From the NCBI GenBank assembly GCA_964581385.1, contig CAZOOK010000001.1, forward strand, positions 1 to 64,000: DNA of 64,000 nt, written 5' to 3'. A program made the translations under genes and the position numbers. This DNA is from CAZOOK01 sp964581385. Lineage in GTDB: Bacteria > Pseudomonadota > Gammaproteobacteria > Nevskiales > Nevskiaceae. The notes beneath the pieces were generated by a model. It saw only the letters and a list, made by a program, of their open reading frames with translations. It ran no database searches and was not told where the DNA came from. Numbering within the stretch: the first letter of the stretch is position 1; each line of letters starts with the position of its first letter. Shown one piece after another: positions 19,593-27,268 of the stretch.

Positions 19593-20061
19593 AGATCGAA
19601 TGTACCGCGTTTTTCGTTCCGGGAGTGAGCGCCCTCGGCATTCCACGGCGCGAGCGGCAACTCACTGTCCCATTCAGATTTCGAAGGTAGGCTGATAACG
19701 CCGGAGGCTTTTGCAGTGCTAGGAACAACCGGCGTCAGGTTGGCCCCCATGCCGTTCCAGCAACTCTCCACCGCCGAGTTCGCAAGCCGGGGGCGAATAG
19801 GAACCCTGGAATTGAAGCACATTCCTAGGTACGAGCGAATGCTCTCAGCGAAAATCACGTCCGCATATTCCGTTCCAAGTGTGGCGATAAACAGGCCGGC
19901 CGGTCCAGCAACGATGAAAGAGCAGATGCGGTTCCTCGGTATCCGTACACATTTTGTGTACGGGTCGTGGCGTCAAGACCTGCTCGCGAGCCCCGGAAAA
20001 GAACGATTTCCTGTATGTTTATTCAATACATGCCAAATCGTTACGGTACAGGGAGACAGCG
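19593..20061. other. Divergent intergenic region between kinase and nucleotidyltransferase operons
   Basis: This 469-base stretch separates two divergent tailoring operons. I see no convincing gene: open frames here lack motifs and ribosome binding sites. It holds the palindrome at 19943-19963 and, just before ATG 20062, an AGGGAGA Shine-Dalgarno. Promoters for both directions are expected here. Confidence 0.55.
19943..19963. promoter_or_regulatory. Perfect palindrome, probable operator
   Basis: The arms CCGTACACA and TGTGTACGG (9 bases each) flank TTT. The site lies about 100 bases upstream of the nucleotidyltransferase start, inside the divergent control region. It is not followed by a T-run, so a dimeric repressor site (TetR/LacI/GntR style) is likelier than a terminator. 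No regulator gene is present in the cluster. Confidence 0.5.
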
Positions 20062-21252
20062 ATGTCATGCGAGATGCTTTTCAGTATCTTCGCTGCACCG
20101 AAAGTCGACGAGGTTGCAGCGGACCTGAGGCAGCTCGGCGTGCAAGCTTGGCAGGCACTTATTGAGGCGGCTTTATTGCACAAATGCGCACCGATGCTGC
20201 TGGAGCGATTAAGGCAGTGGGATTTTCTGGAACATGTGCCCGACCCGATAAGACGGCGACTGGCACAGATCACGTTCTCGAACGCCGCGCGCAATCTTAA
20301 GCGGTACTCTGACCTTGACCAACTTTCGGCCGCTCTGGGTGCTGCGACCCCGGTCATCGTGCTCAAAGGTGGCCGGCTTGCGCGGACCCATTATCGAAAT
20401 ATTTCTCTTCGCACAATGGTCGACGTCGATGTGCTGGCACGGCCTGAGCACCTTTCGCAGGTAGCGGAAAGGTTGACGACTCTTGGGTATAAGCGAGTTG
20501 AAACACGCAGCGCTCCCCGGTATGTGGAGTTGATACACGATATTTCGTATAGAAGAGATGGCCTGACCATCGAACTGCATCGCTCACTGTTGAATGCGGG
20601 AGACCCCTTTAGCATCGACTATGAGGGTATCTGGAAGCGAGCGATCCCGGCGGGAAAAGAGGGGTGTTTCTATTTCTCAGCCGAAGATCAGCTTGTACAC
20701 CTCTGCCTACACGCGGCCTATCACCACAAGCTAACTATCGGGCTTTACGCTTTTATCGATATCGGCCTGATGTGCAGCGATATGGCGCTCGATTGGCAGC
20801 GACTTGTCGAACGTGCCCAGTCGTGGCGAGCCGAGCGCTGTGTTTTCCTTGCGCTCAAGATGGCTGAGCAATTGGTGGGAGCGCCGGTACCGGCCGGCGT
20901 CGTTCGCGATTTGCAGCCACCGGACTTCAAGGTAGAGATGCTGAGAAAGGCGGCGGATACGATTCGGCTGACAATGAACAATGAGGCCGCCGGTCGATTT
21001 GCCAATACGCTCGCTTGGTACATGACGATCGATGCCTGGCGCAGGCTTCCTTATACGTTGCAGCGCCGCTTCCTGGATCCACTAGAACATCGTTCGCGTT
21101 GGTCTACCGCAGAAGATGCAACTTGGTTGGCACAACTGCGTCCGCTGCTTTACGGCACGGCGCAATTGCTGTACAGCCGTCGTCAATGGCAGCTCGTGCA
21201 TGCCCATATTCTTGGCACGCGTCTCAGCCGATGGATGGAGCGACCGCTTTGA
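20062..21252 (+). CDS. Nucleotidyltransferase-fold protein of lasso clusters (NTP_transf_5)
   Basis: 396 residues from ATG 20062, which has AGGGAGA upstream; the frame is open further 5' but without a better start. The family core is VIVLKGGRLARTHYRNISLR followed by MVDVDVLAR (metal-binding D-x-D), then YKRVETRS and a long helical C-terminus. Such proteins accompany HPrK-like kinases in lasso clusters; in the pseudomycoidin cluster the homologue was reported to add sugar units to the phosphorylated C-terminal serine. The gene overlaps the ABC exporter gene by 22 bases, so the two are co-expressed. I infer that it acts on the phosphorylated Ser59 of the precursor. The donor substrate is unknown. 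Confidence 0.8.
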   Translation: MSCEMLFSIFAAPKVDEVAADLRQLGVQAWQALIEAALLHKCAPMLLERLRQWDFLEHVPDPIRRRLAQITFSNAARNLKRYSDLDQLSAALGAATPVIVLKGGRLARTHYRNISLRTMVDVDVLARPEHLSQVAERLTTLGYKRVETRSAPRYVELIHDISYRRDGLTIELHRSLLNAGDPFSIDYEGIWKRAIPAGKEGCFYFSAEDQLVHLCLHAAYHHKLTIGLYAFIDIGLMCSDMALDWQRLVERAQSWRAERCVFLALKMAEQLVGAPVPAGVVRDLQPPDFKVEMLRKAADTIRLTMNNEAAGRFANTLAWYMTIDAWRRLPYTLQRRFLDPLEHRSRWSTAEDATWLAQLRPLLYGTAQLLYSRRQWQLVHAHILGTRLSRWMERPL

Positions 21253-23066
21253 CATCGGGCCCGCCGAATCTCGGGCAAGAAGCTAAACCCTCCTTGCCAG
21301 CCCTGCGTGGATTGCTGCTGGAATTCATCGCGTTTGCGCGCTGGCGGAGCGCCGAAGTCGTTTCCCTGATGGGCGCAGCGGCCGTTCTGGAGGGGTTCGG
21401 GCTGGTAATGGTTGCGCCGTTTCTTATCTTGCTGGGCATCGGCGAAAACACCGCGCGCCGAGCCGGCGGTCCGGCGCATCTCCTCATCAATGCATTGGCA
21501 CACTTTGGGTTCGTGCCGTCGGTGCCGCATGTGCTTGCAGCGTATGTTCTGTTGATTGCGATTTATTCCGCAGTTTGCTCGCGGCGGGATATTCTGTCGG
21601 CGCAGCTTCGGGAAGGCTTCCTGGAACATCTCCGCGGGCAACTATTTCACGACATCGGCGCTTCCGAATGGGCATTCCTGGCCGGTATCCGCAGCGCGAA
21701 GTTCACGCATAGCCTGGTTAGCGATCTCGCGCGTGTGAATGTCGCCATACAGTCCGTTTTGCAAAATGTGGCAACCGCCGTGGTGGCACTGGCTTATCTG
21801 CTGGTTGCGGTACGTTTGTCTTGGTCGCTGACACTCTTAGCTGTGGTCGTCGGCGGTTTGTTCATCGTGATTCTGCGCCGTCAGCATCGGCTGGCGAACG
21901 CTCTCGGATGGCGTCATTCCTCGACGACACGGCAGATCCACTCGGAAATTGCCGAGTTCCTCGCGGGTCTCAAGCTCGCCAAGAGCAACAATGCCGAAGC
22001 GGCACTGTCCCGCCGCTTCGCCAGCATTGCCCGGGAAATACGAGATCAAACGACGAGCTTTGCGCGCCAGCAGGTCTATGCACGTAGTGTGGTGCGCTTC
22101 GGGGCCGCAATCGCCCTTGCGCTGCTCATATGGGTGAGCATTGGCATCGCTTCTGCCACGCCTGCGACAGTGCTGATACTGATGCTGATTTTCGCACGAC
22201 TTTTTCCAGTGTTATCACAGTTTCAACAACAGCACGAACAACTGTTGCATAGCCTTCCGGCGTATCTTGATTTCGTCGAGATGCGTGCTAGTTGTCGTGC
22301 TGCAGCCGAGCCTCCACAGAACCAGAGCGAATACAGCTTCCTTCAAGTACTGCGGTTGCACGCCGTCGGCTATCGACACACTGCGGACGGGACTGAGGTG
22401 CTGAGCGATATCAGTCTGCAGATCCCGGCGCGAAACACGATCGCTGTCATCGGTCCTTCCGGAGCGGGCAAGAGCACTCTTGCGGATCTCCTCGTCGGCT
22501 TGATCGAGCCCAGTGCGGGTCGCATTACCGTGGACGATCGTGCGCTGAGCGATCGTCGTACCTGGCGCCGGAGTGTTGCCTATGTGCCGCAGGAGATCTT
22601 CCTGTTCAACGCCAGCGTACGGGAGAACTTGCTCTGGGGAACCACAAAAGCAGAGGAGTCCGATCTTTGGCGTGTGCTGGATCTCGCTGCGGCGGCGGAA
22701 TTCGTGCGAGCGCTGCCACGAGGTCTCAATACGATCGTGGGCGAACGCGGGATCCGTCTGTCCGGCGGCGAGCGTCAACGCCTAGCCATCGCCCGCGCAC
22801 TTCTGCGTAGTCCGCAGCTACTGGTACTTGACGAAGCCACCAGTGCGTTGGACCGGAGCAACGAGCAGCGTATCCAGAATGCGCTGACCCGCTTGCACGG
22901 CCATCTGACGATCGTGGTTATCGCACACCGGCTGGCCACGGTGCGTGCGGCGGATCAGATCGTAGTGCTGAATCAGGGACGGATCACCGAACGCGGCAGC
23001 TACGAGACCTTGAGCGCGAATCACGAAAGCTATCTCGCGCGCTCTGAAGCGAAAATGGATGCATAG
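21231..23066 (+). CDS. ABC exporter (lasso D), transmembrane and ATPase domains fused
   Basis: 611 residues from ATG 21231, inside the end of the preceding gene. Residues ~30-310 form the six-helix exporter domain (FGLVMVAPFLILLGI, AVVALAYLLVAVRL, AIALALLIWVSIGIA). Residues ~360-610 are the ATPase: Walker A GPSGAGKSTL, Q-loop VPQEIFLFN, signature LSGGERQRL, Walker B LLVLDEATSALD, and a His switch in VIAHRLATV. This is the MsbA/McjD-like half-transporter that exports mature lasso peptide and gives self-immunity. There is no N-terminal C39 peptidase domain, consistent with a separate B2 doing leader removal. It ends 28 bases before the convergent ychF gene, which marks the edge of the island. 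Confidence 0.9.
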   Translation: MDGATALTSGPPNLGQEAKPSLPALRGLLLEFIAFARWRSAEVVSLMGAAAVLEGFGLVMVAPFLILLGIGENTARRAGGPAHLLINALAHFGFVPSVPHVLAAYVLLIAIYSAVCSRRDILSAQLREGFLEHLRGQLFHDIGASEWAFLAGIRSAKFTHSLVSDLARVNVAIQSVLQNVATAVVALAYLLVAVRLSWSLTLLAVVVGGLFIVILRRQHRLANALGWRHSSTTRQIHSEIAEFLAGLKLAKSNNAEAALSRRFASIAREIRDQTTSFARQQVYARSVVRFGAAIALALLIWVSIGIASATPATVLILMLIFARLFPVLSQFQQQHEQLLHSLPAYLDFVEMRASCRAAAEPPQNQSEYSFLQVLRLHAVGYRHTADGTEVLSDISLQIPARNTIAVIGPSGAGKSTLADLLVGLIEPSAGRITVDDRALSDRRTWRRSVAYVPQEIFLFNASVRENLLWGTTKAEESDLWRVLDLAAAAEFVRALPRGLNTIVGERGIRLSGGERQRLAIARALLRSPQLLVLDEATSALDRSNEQRIQNALTRLHGHLTIVVIAHRLATVRAADQIVVLNQGRITERGSYETLSANHESYLARSEAKMDA

Positions 23067-23094
23067 ATGCGGAAAACGAAAAGCGTTATCAGAA

Positions 23095-24186
23095 TCAGAC
23101 GTTAAAGCGGAAATGCATTACGTCACCTTCCTGGACAATGTATTCCTTGCCTTCCAGCCGCCACTTGCCGGCTTCGCGTGCGCCAGCTTCGCCGTTGTAC
23201 TTGATGAAATCTTCATAGGCGATCACTTCGGCGCGGATGAAGCCGCGTTCGAAATCGGTGTGGATGACGCCGGCCGCCTGTGGCCCGGTGGCGCCGACTT
23301 TGACGGTCCAGGCGCGGACTTCCTGTACGCCGGCGGTGAAGTAGGTTTGCAGTCCCAGCAGCTTATAGGCGGCGCGGATGACGCGGTTCAGACCCGGCTC
23401 GGCGAGGCCGAGATCACGCAGGAATTCGCCCTTGTCGGCGTCGTCGAGTAGCGCGATTTCGGCTTCGATTGCGTTGCATACGGCGACGACTTCGGCCTTC
23501 TCGGTTGCCGCGAACGTGTGTACGCGTTCGACATAGGCGTTGCCGGCAAGTCCCGCTTCATCGACGTTGGCGATATAGAGCGCGGGTTTGGCGGTGATCA
23601 GGTGCAGCTCGCGTAGCGCCGCGCTCTCGTCGGCATCGAGGTCCAGTGCGCGTACGGGGCTGCCGGTGTCGAGATGTTTCTGCACGCGTTGCAACAGCGC
23701 ATGTTTGGCGATCGCGACTTTGTCGCCCGCCTTTGCCTGCTTGGCGGCGCGATCGACGGCCTTGGTAACGGTGTCGAGATCGGCGAGGGCGAGTTCGGTG
23801 TTGATGATTTCGATATCGCGCACCGGATCGGGCTGGCCGGCGACGTGGATCACGTCAGGGTTGTCGAAACAGCGGACGACGTGCGCGATGGCGTCCGTTT
23901 CGCGGATGTGCGCGAGGAACTGGTTGCCGAGCCCTTCGCCCTTCGAAGCGCCGGCGACGAGACCGGCGATATCGACGAATTCGACCGTCGCCGGAACCAC
24001 CCGTTGTGGTTTGACGATCACTGACAGCGCGTCGAGCCGTGGATCCGGTACCGGCACGATGCCGATGTTCGGATCGATCGTGCAGAACGGATAGTTTTCC
24101 GCAGCGATGCCCGCCTTGGTCAGTGCGTTGAACAGGGTGGATTTGCCGACGTTGGGCAGGCCCACGATACCGCATCGAATGCCCAT
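23095..24186 (-). CDS. ychF: Ribosome-associated GTPase/ATPase YchF
   Basis: 363 residues, the usual length. The G1 loop GLPNVGKSTLFNAL, then FCTIDPNIGIVPVPD, FVDIAGLVAGASKGEGLGN and a C-terminal TGS-like end (YIVQEGDVMHFRFNV) are all typical of YchF/OLA1. It binds ATP better than GTP and acts on ribosomes in stress. It is the last gene of the prs-rplY-pth-ychF series on this strand and lies 58 bases after pth. Its 3' end faces the lasso exporter gene. Confidence 0.97.
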   Translation of the reverse strand: MGIRCGIVGLPNVGKSTLFNALTKAGIAAENYPFCTIDPNIGIVPVPDPRLDALSVIVKPQRVVPATVEFVDIAGLVAGASKGEGLGNQFLAHIRETDAIAHVVRCFDNPDVIHVAGQPDPVRDIEIINTELALADLDTVTKAVDRAAKQAKAGDKVAIAKHALLQRVQKHLDTGSPVRALDLDADESAALRELHLITAKPALYIANVDEAGLAGNAYVERVHTFAATEKAEVVAVCNAIEAEIALLDDADKGEFLRDLGLAEPGLNRVIRAAYKLLGLQTYFTAGVQEVRAWTVKVGATGPQAAGVIHTDFERGFIRAEVIAYEDFIKYNGEAGAREAGKWRLEGKEYIVQEGDVMHFRFNV

Positions 24187-24244
24187 GATGGTGTTGCTCC
24201 CGCTTCTGCTGTTTGGTGATTATGGTGGCGCTGTGTTGCGCAAA

Positions 24245-24862
24245 TCAGTCTGGTGTCGCGGGCTTCGCGGCGGGCGGCGGCGGCGCAGCGGTGTGCAAGC
24301 GCTGTGTGGCCTTGTCCCAGCTCTCCGTCAGCGCTAAGCGCAAGGCCTCGACGGCTGTGATGAGTGCTTCCCGGATGGCGGTTTCTTCTTCCGCCGTCGG
24401 GCGCCCCAGCACGTGTCCGAGCACTTGACTCTTGTGTCCCGGGTGACCGATGCCGATACGGAGTCGCGCATAAGCTTCGCCAAGGTGGGCATGGAGGTCA
24501 CGCAAACCGTTGTGTCCGCCATGGCCGCCACCGCGCTTGAGCCGCGCCGAACCCGCCGGCAGATCGAGTTCGTCGTGTGCGATAAGAATGGCTTCGGGCT
24601 CGATTTTGAAATAAGACGCAAGCGCTTGCACCGCCTGACCGCTGCGGTTCATGAATGTCATGGGCTTGAGCAGGAGCAATTCCGTTCCGGCAAAGCGAAC
24701 CTTCGTAAAGTCACCATGAAAGCGGGCTTCCGTGCGAAAAGCGCCGCCCGTCTCCGCCGCAACGAGGTCTGCAAACCAGAAACCCGCGTTGTGCCGTGTC
24801 CGCGCGTACTCGGCCCCCGGATTGCCCAAGCCCACGACGGCACGTAGCGCTGTGCCCGCCAC
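24245..24862 (-). CDS. pth: Peptidyl-tRNA hydrolase
   Basis: 205 residues. GLGNPGAEYARTRHNAGFW contains the catalytic His; MNRSG and HDELDL supply the binding Asn and the Asp; GGGHGGHNGLRD is the family signature. It recycles peptidyl-tRNA by cleaving the ester bond. The Ala/Pro-rich tail (PPPPAAKPATPD) is slightly longer than in E. coli. It lies between rplY (21 bases upstream) and ychF, as in most gammaproteobacteria. Confidence 0.97.
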   Translation of the reverse strand: MAGTALRAVVGLGNPGAEYARTRHNAGFWFADLVAAETGGAFRTEARFHGDFTKVRFAGTELLLLKPMTFMNRSGQAVQALASYFKIEPEAILIAHDELDLPAGSARLKRGGGHGGHNGLRDLHAHLGEAYARLRIGIGHPGHKSQVLGHVLGRPTAEEETAIREALITAVEALRLALTESWDKATQRLHTAAPPPPAAKPATPD

Positions 24863-24883
24863 CGTCGGGTTCTCTTGGGATAA

Positions 24884-25573
24884 TTACTTCTTCTTTTCTT
24901 CGGGCTTGCCGCCTTCGGGTTTGACTTCCGCCTTCTGCGCGGAGGCCGGCACCTCGGCTGCTGCGGGTGCCGCGGTGGGTTCCTCGACTTCGACCGCAGC
25001 GCGCGGTAGATGGACCGCCGCCACGGAGGCATCGTTGCCGTGCTTGAGCTCGACCAGCGTGACGCCCGCCGACAGCTTCAGCTGTGACATGTGGACGGAT
25101 TCATTGACGTTGAGCTGCGACAGATCGACTTCGATGAACTCCGGCAGGTCCTTCGGCAAGCATTCGACCACGACCTGGATCAAATGGTGCTCGACGATAC
25201 CGCCGCCAGTCTTTACGCCCGGTGCGATTTCCGCGCCCTTGAAGTGCAGCGGAACGTGCATGTGCAGAACTTGGTCGGCGAGGACGCGCTGCAGGTCCAA
25301 GTGTAGGATCTGGTCGCGCACCGGGTGGCGGTGCAGGTCCTTGAGTACGACCTGCTCGGACTCATTGCCGATGTTCAGGGTCAGGATGTGCGAATAGAAC
25401 GCTTCGACCTTAAGCTGCTTGGATAGCTCGTTGTGGCTGACTGAAATTGTCCGCGGCGACGTCTTGCCGCCATAGACAATAGCCGGTACCTTACCCTCGC
25501 GACGCAGGCGGCGGCTCGCACTCTTGCCCTGGTCGGCGCGGACTTCGGCCTTGATTACGAATGTTTCACGCAT
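24884..25573 (-). CDS. rplY: 50S ribosomal protein L25, Ctc/TL5 form
   Basis: About 229 residues from ATG 25573 (MRETFVIKAEVR, GGAGA upstream). The frame is open much further 5', but homology starts here. The N-terminal 5S-rRNA-binding domain (residues ~1-95: GKSASRRLRREGKVPAIVYG) is followed by the longer C-terminal Ctc domain and an Ala/Glu/Lys-rich tail. Normally prs lies directly upstream; here about 25.9 kb of other genes separate them, and the TolC operon runs divergently from this promoter region. Confidence 0.97.
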   Translation of the reverse strand: MRETFVIKAEVRADQGKSASRRLRREGKVPAIVYGGKTSPRTISVSHNELSKQLKVEAFYSHILTLNIGNESEQVVLKDLHRHPVRDQILHLDLQRVLADQVLHMHVPLHFKGAEIAPGVKTGGGIVEHHLIQVVVECLPKDLPEFIEVDLSQLNVNESVHMSQLKLSAGVTLVELKHGNDASVAAVHLPRAAVEVEEPTAAPAAAEVPASAQKAEVKPEGGKPEEKKK

Positions 25574-25853
25574 TGAATGTGTCTCCAGTGGTTCAAATTC
25601 ACCAGCCCGCGACCAGGCAAGGTGAAACAGTAATAATATCGTTGTTCCGGCAGCAGCCGCAAACGATAGAGATACAAAAGCGGGGACTGCAGGTATGCGC
25701 AATTCGTGCGTTGCGTCACAAAGTGGGCGACATAAAGGTTTTTTGCAGTTCCAAGAACTTATATAGTTATCCGATCGAACGTCGTATCGACACCGCGTTT
25801 CCGGGGCACGCTCGGAACGATCCGTCGCGGCGTGCTTCCATGGGGGAGGAGTG

Positions 25854-27230
25854 ATGTCGAATGTGAGTGGCCGCGCATCGTCCGTATGGGCGGCGCTGGC
25901 TCTGGCGTTGATCGTACCCGGACAGGCTATTGCTGCCGTCGACCTCATCACCGCATTGCAAAAGGCTCTGGACCAGAGTCCCGCATACCAGGCTGCGCAA
26001 GCTGAATATCGGTATGACGCCGAAGCCCGCCCGCAGGCGCTGGCTAAGTTGCTGCCGCAAATGGGAGCCCAGGGACAGGCTTCGTTCGCCAAACAGCATT
26101 ACGACGGAACGCCGGTTTTTGAGGACGAGGTTCCGCAGCAGTTCCGACAGTTCCTGAGAATCGACAGTTCCGATTCCTACAAGGCCCCGCAGTACGAAGT
26201 GGGGTTGATGCAGGCGCTCTACCATCCGCAGGATCTGATCGGGCTCGATGCCGCCAAGCTCCAAGTGGTGCAAGCGCAGGTTGCCCTCGATGAGGCGCGC
26301 AACGGAATCGTATTCAAGGTTGCGCAGAACTATCTTCAGGTGTTGGACGCGCGCGACGGGTTACGTTATTCGACGGCGCGGCGCGATGCGATCAGCAAGC
26401 AGCTAGAGCAGGGTACCGTGCGGCACAGCGCTGGCTTGCTCAACGATGCCGATTTCGCAGAAATCAAATCGGATTACGAGTTGGCTGAAGCCGCTGTCGC
26501 TCAGGCGCAGGGCACTCTCGAAGTAAGCCTCTCCATGCTTGCCTCCCTGACCGGCGAATCCTGGACCGATTTGAAGTCCCTGCCGCAGGACATCGTGTTG
26601 CCGGCGCCGGATCCTGACAATGTCGCGGCATGGGTGGCGCAGGCGACGGAACAGAATCTTGCGGTCGTCGCTGGTAAGCTTTCGACCAAGCTGGCGAAGC
26701 TGGATTACGACAAGGCGCGTGCTGCGCGATTACCGGTCATCGACGTAATGGCCGGCTATGCCTATGAACATCCCACCGGCGGTTACCCCGGACCACATGA
26801 GGCGATTGATGAGCAGATCGGCTTGCGGATCAAGCAGGTGATCTATAGCGGCGGCGCCATCGATTCTGCGGTTCGCGGAGCGCAAGCAAAGTGGGAGAAG
26901 GCGCAAGCGCAAGAGGATCAGGCCAGGACCGAAGCCGTACAAGCGGTGCGAGCTGCCTTTTTCCAGGCCAAGGCCGGACAGCAGCAGGTGCCGGCGCTAA
27001 AGGAGGCGATCGAAGCCGCGATCGCGGAGGAAGACGCGATAAAAGTGGGATATCAGGTTGGTACGCGGACCACGGCGGATCTTCTCCGGGCGATCGGCCA
27101 GCAATACCAGGCGGAAGCCGGATACAGTACTGCGCGTTTTCAATACCTGATCGCGACATTGCAACTGAAGCAGGCGGTCGGGGCCCTGTCCCCGACAGAT
27201 CTGCAGGCGATAAATGATTGGCTGCGCTGA
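25854..27230 (+). CDS. TolC-family outer-membrane channel protein
   Basis: About 458 residues from ATG 25854 (GGGGGAGGAG just upstream; GTG 25851 is also possible). A signal peptide is visible (WAALALALIVPGQAIAA), then two OEP repeats rich in Ala, Gln and Glu helices with heptad-like pattern, as in TolC. It should form the outer-membrane duct of a tripartite exporter. The inner-membrane/adaptor protein follows 38 bases later. Position in the polyketide island suggests export of that product rather than general drug efflux. Confidence 0.9.
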   Translation: MSNVSGRASSVWAALALALIVPGQAIAAVDLITALQKALDQSPAYQAAQAEYRYDAEARPQALAKLLPQMGAQGQASFAKQHYDGTPVFEDEVPQQFRQFLRIDSSDSYKAPQYEVGLMQALYHPQDLIGLDAAKLQVVQAQVALDEARNGIVFKVAQNYLQVLDARDGLRYSTARRDAISKQLEQGTVRHSAGLLNDADFAEIKSDYELAEAAVAQAQGTLEVSLSMLASLTGESWTDLKSLPQDIVLPAPDPDNVAAWVAQATEQNLAVVAGKLSTKLAKLDYDKARAARLPVIDVMAGYAYEHPTGGYPGPHEAIDEQIGLRIKQVIYSGGAIDSAVRGAQAKWEKAQAQEDQARTEAVQAVRAAFFQAKAGQQQVPALKEAIEAAIAEEDAIKVGYQVGTRTTADLLRAIGQQYQAEAGYSTARFQYLIATLQLKQAVGALSPTDLQAINDWLR

Positions 27231-27268
27231 TGTCTTGACCAGTTTTATAAATTCCTAGAGCCATCCCT

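Noticed and set aside
19716..20165. Plus-strand frame of about 149 codons that might have been a second precursor or small gene
   Set aside because: No leader motif, no convincing start signal, and it runs into the nucleotidyltransferase gene in another frame.
25574..26092. 5' extension of the rplY frame overlapping the TolC gene
   Set aside because: L25 homology begins at MRETFVIKAE (25573), with a good ribosome site. The extension is antisense to the TolC signal-peptide region.
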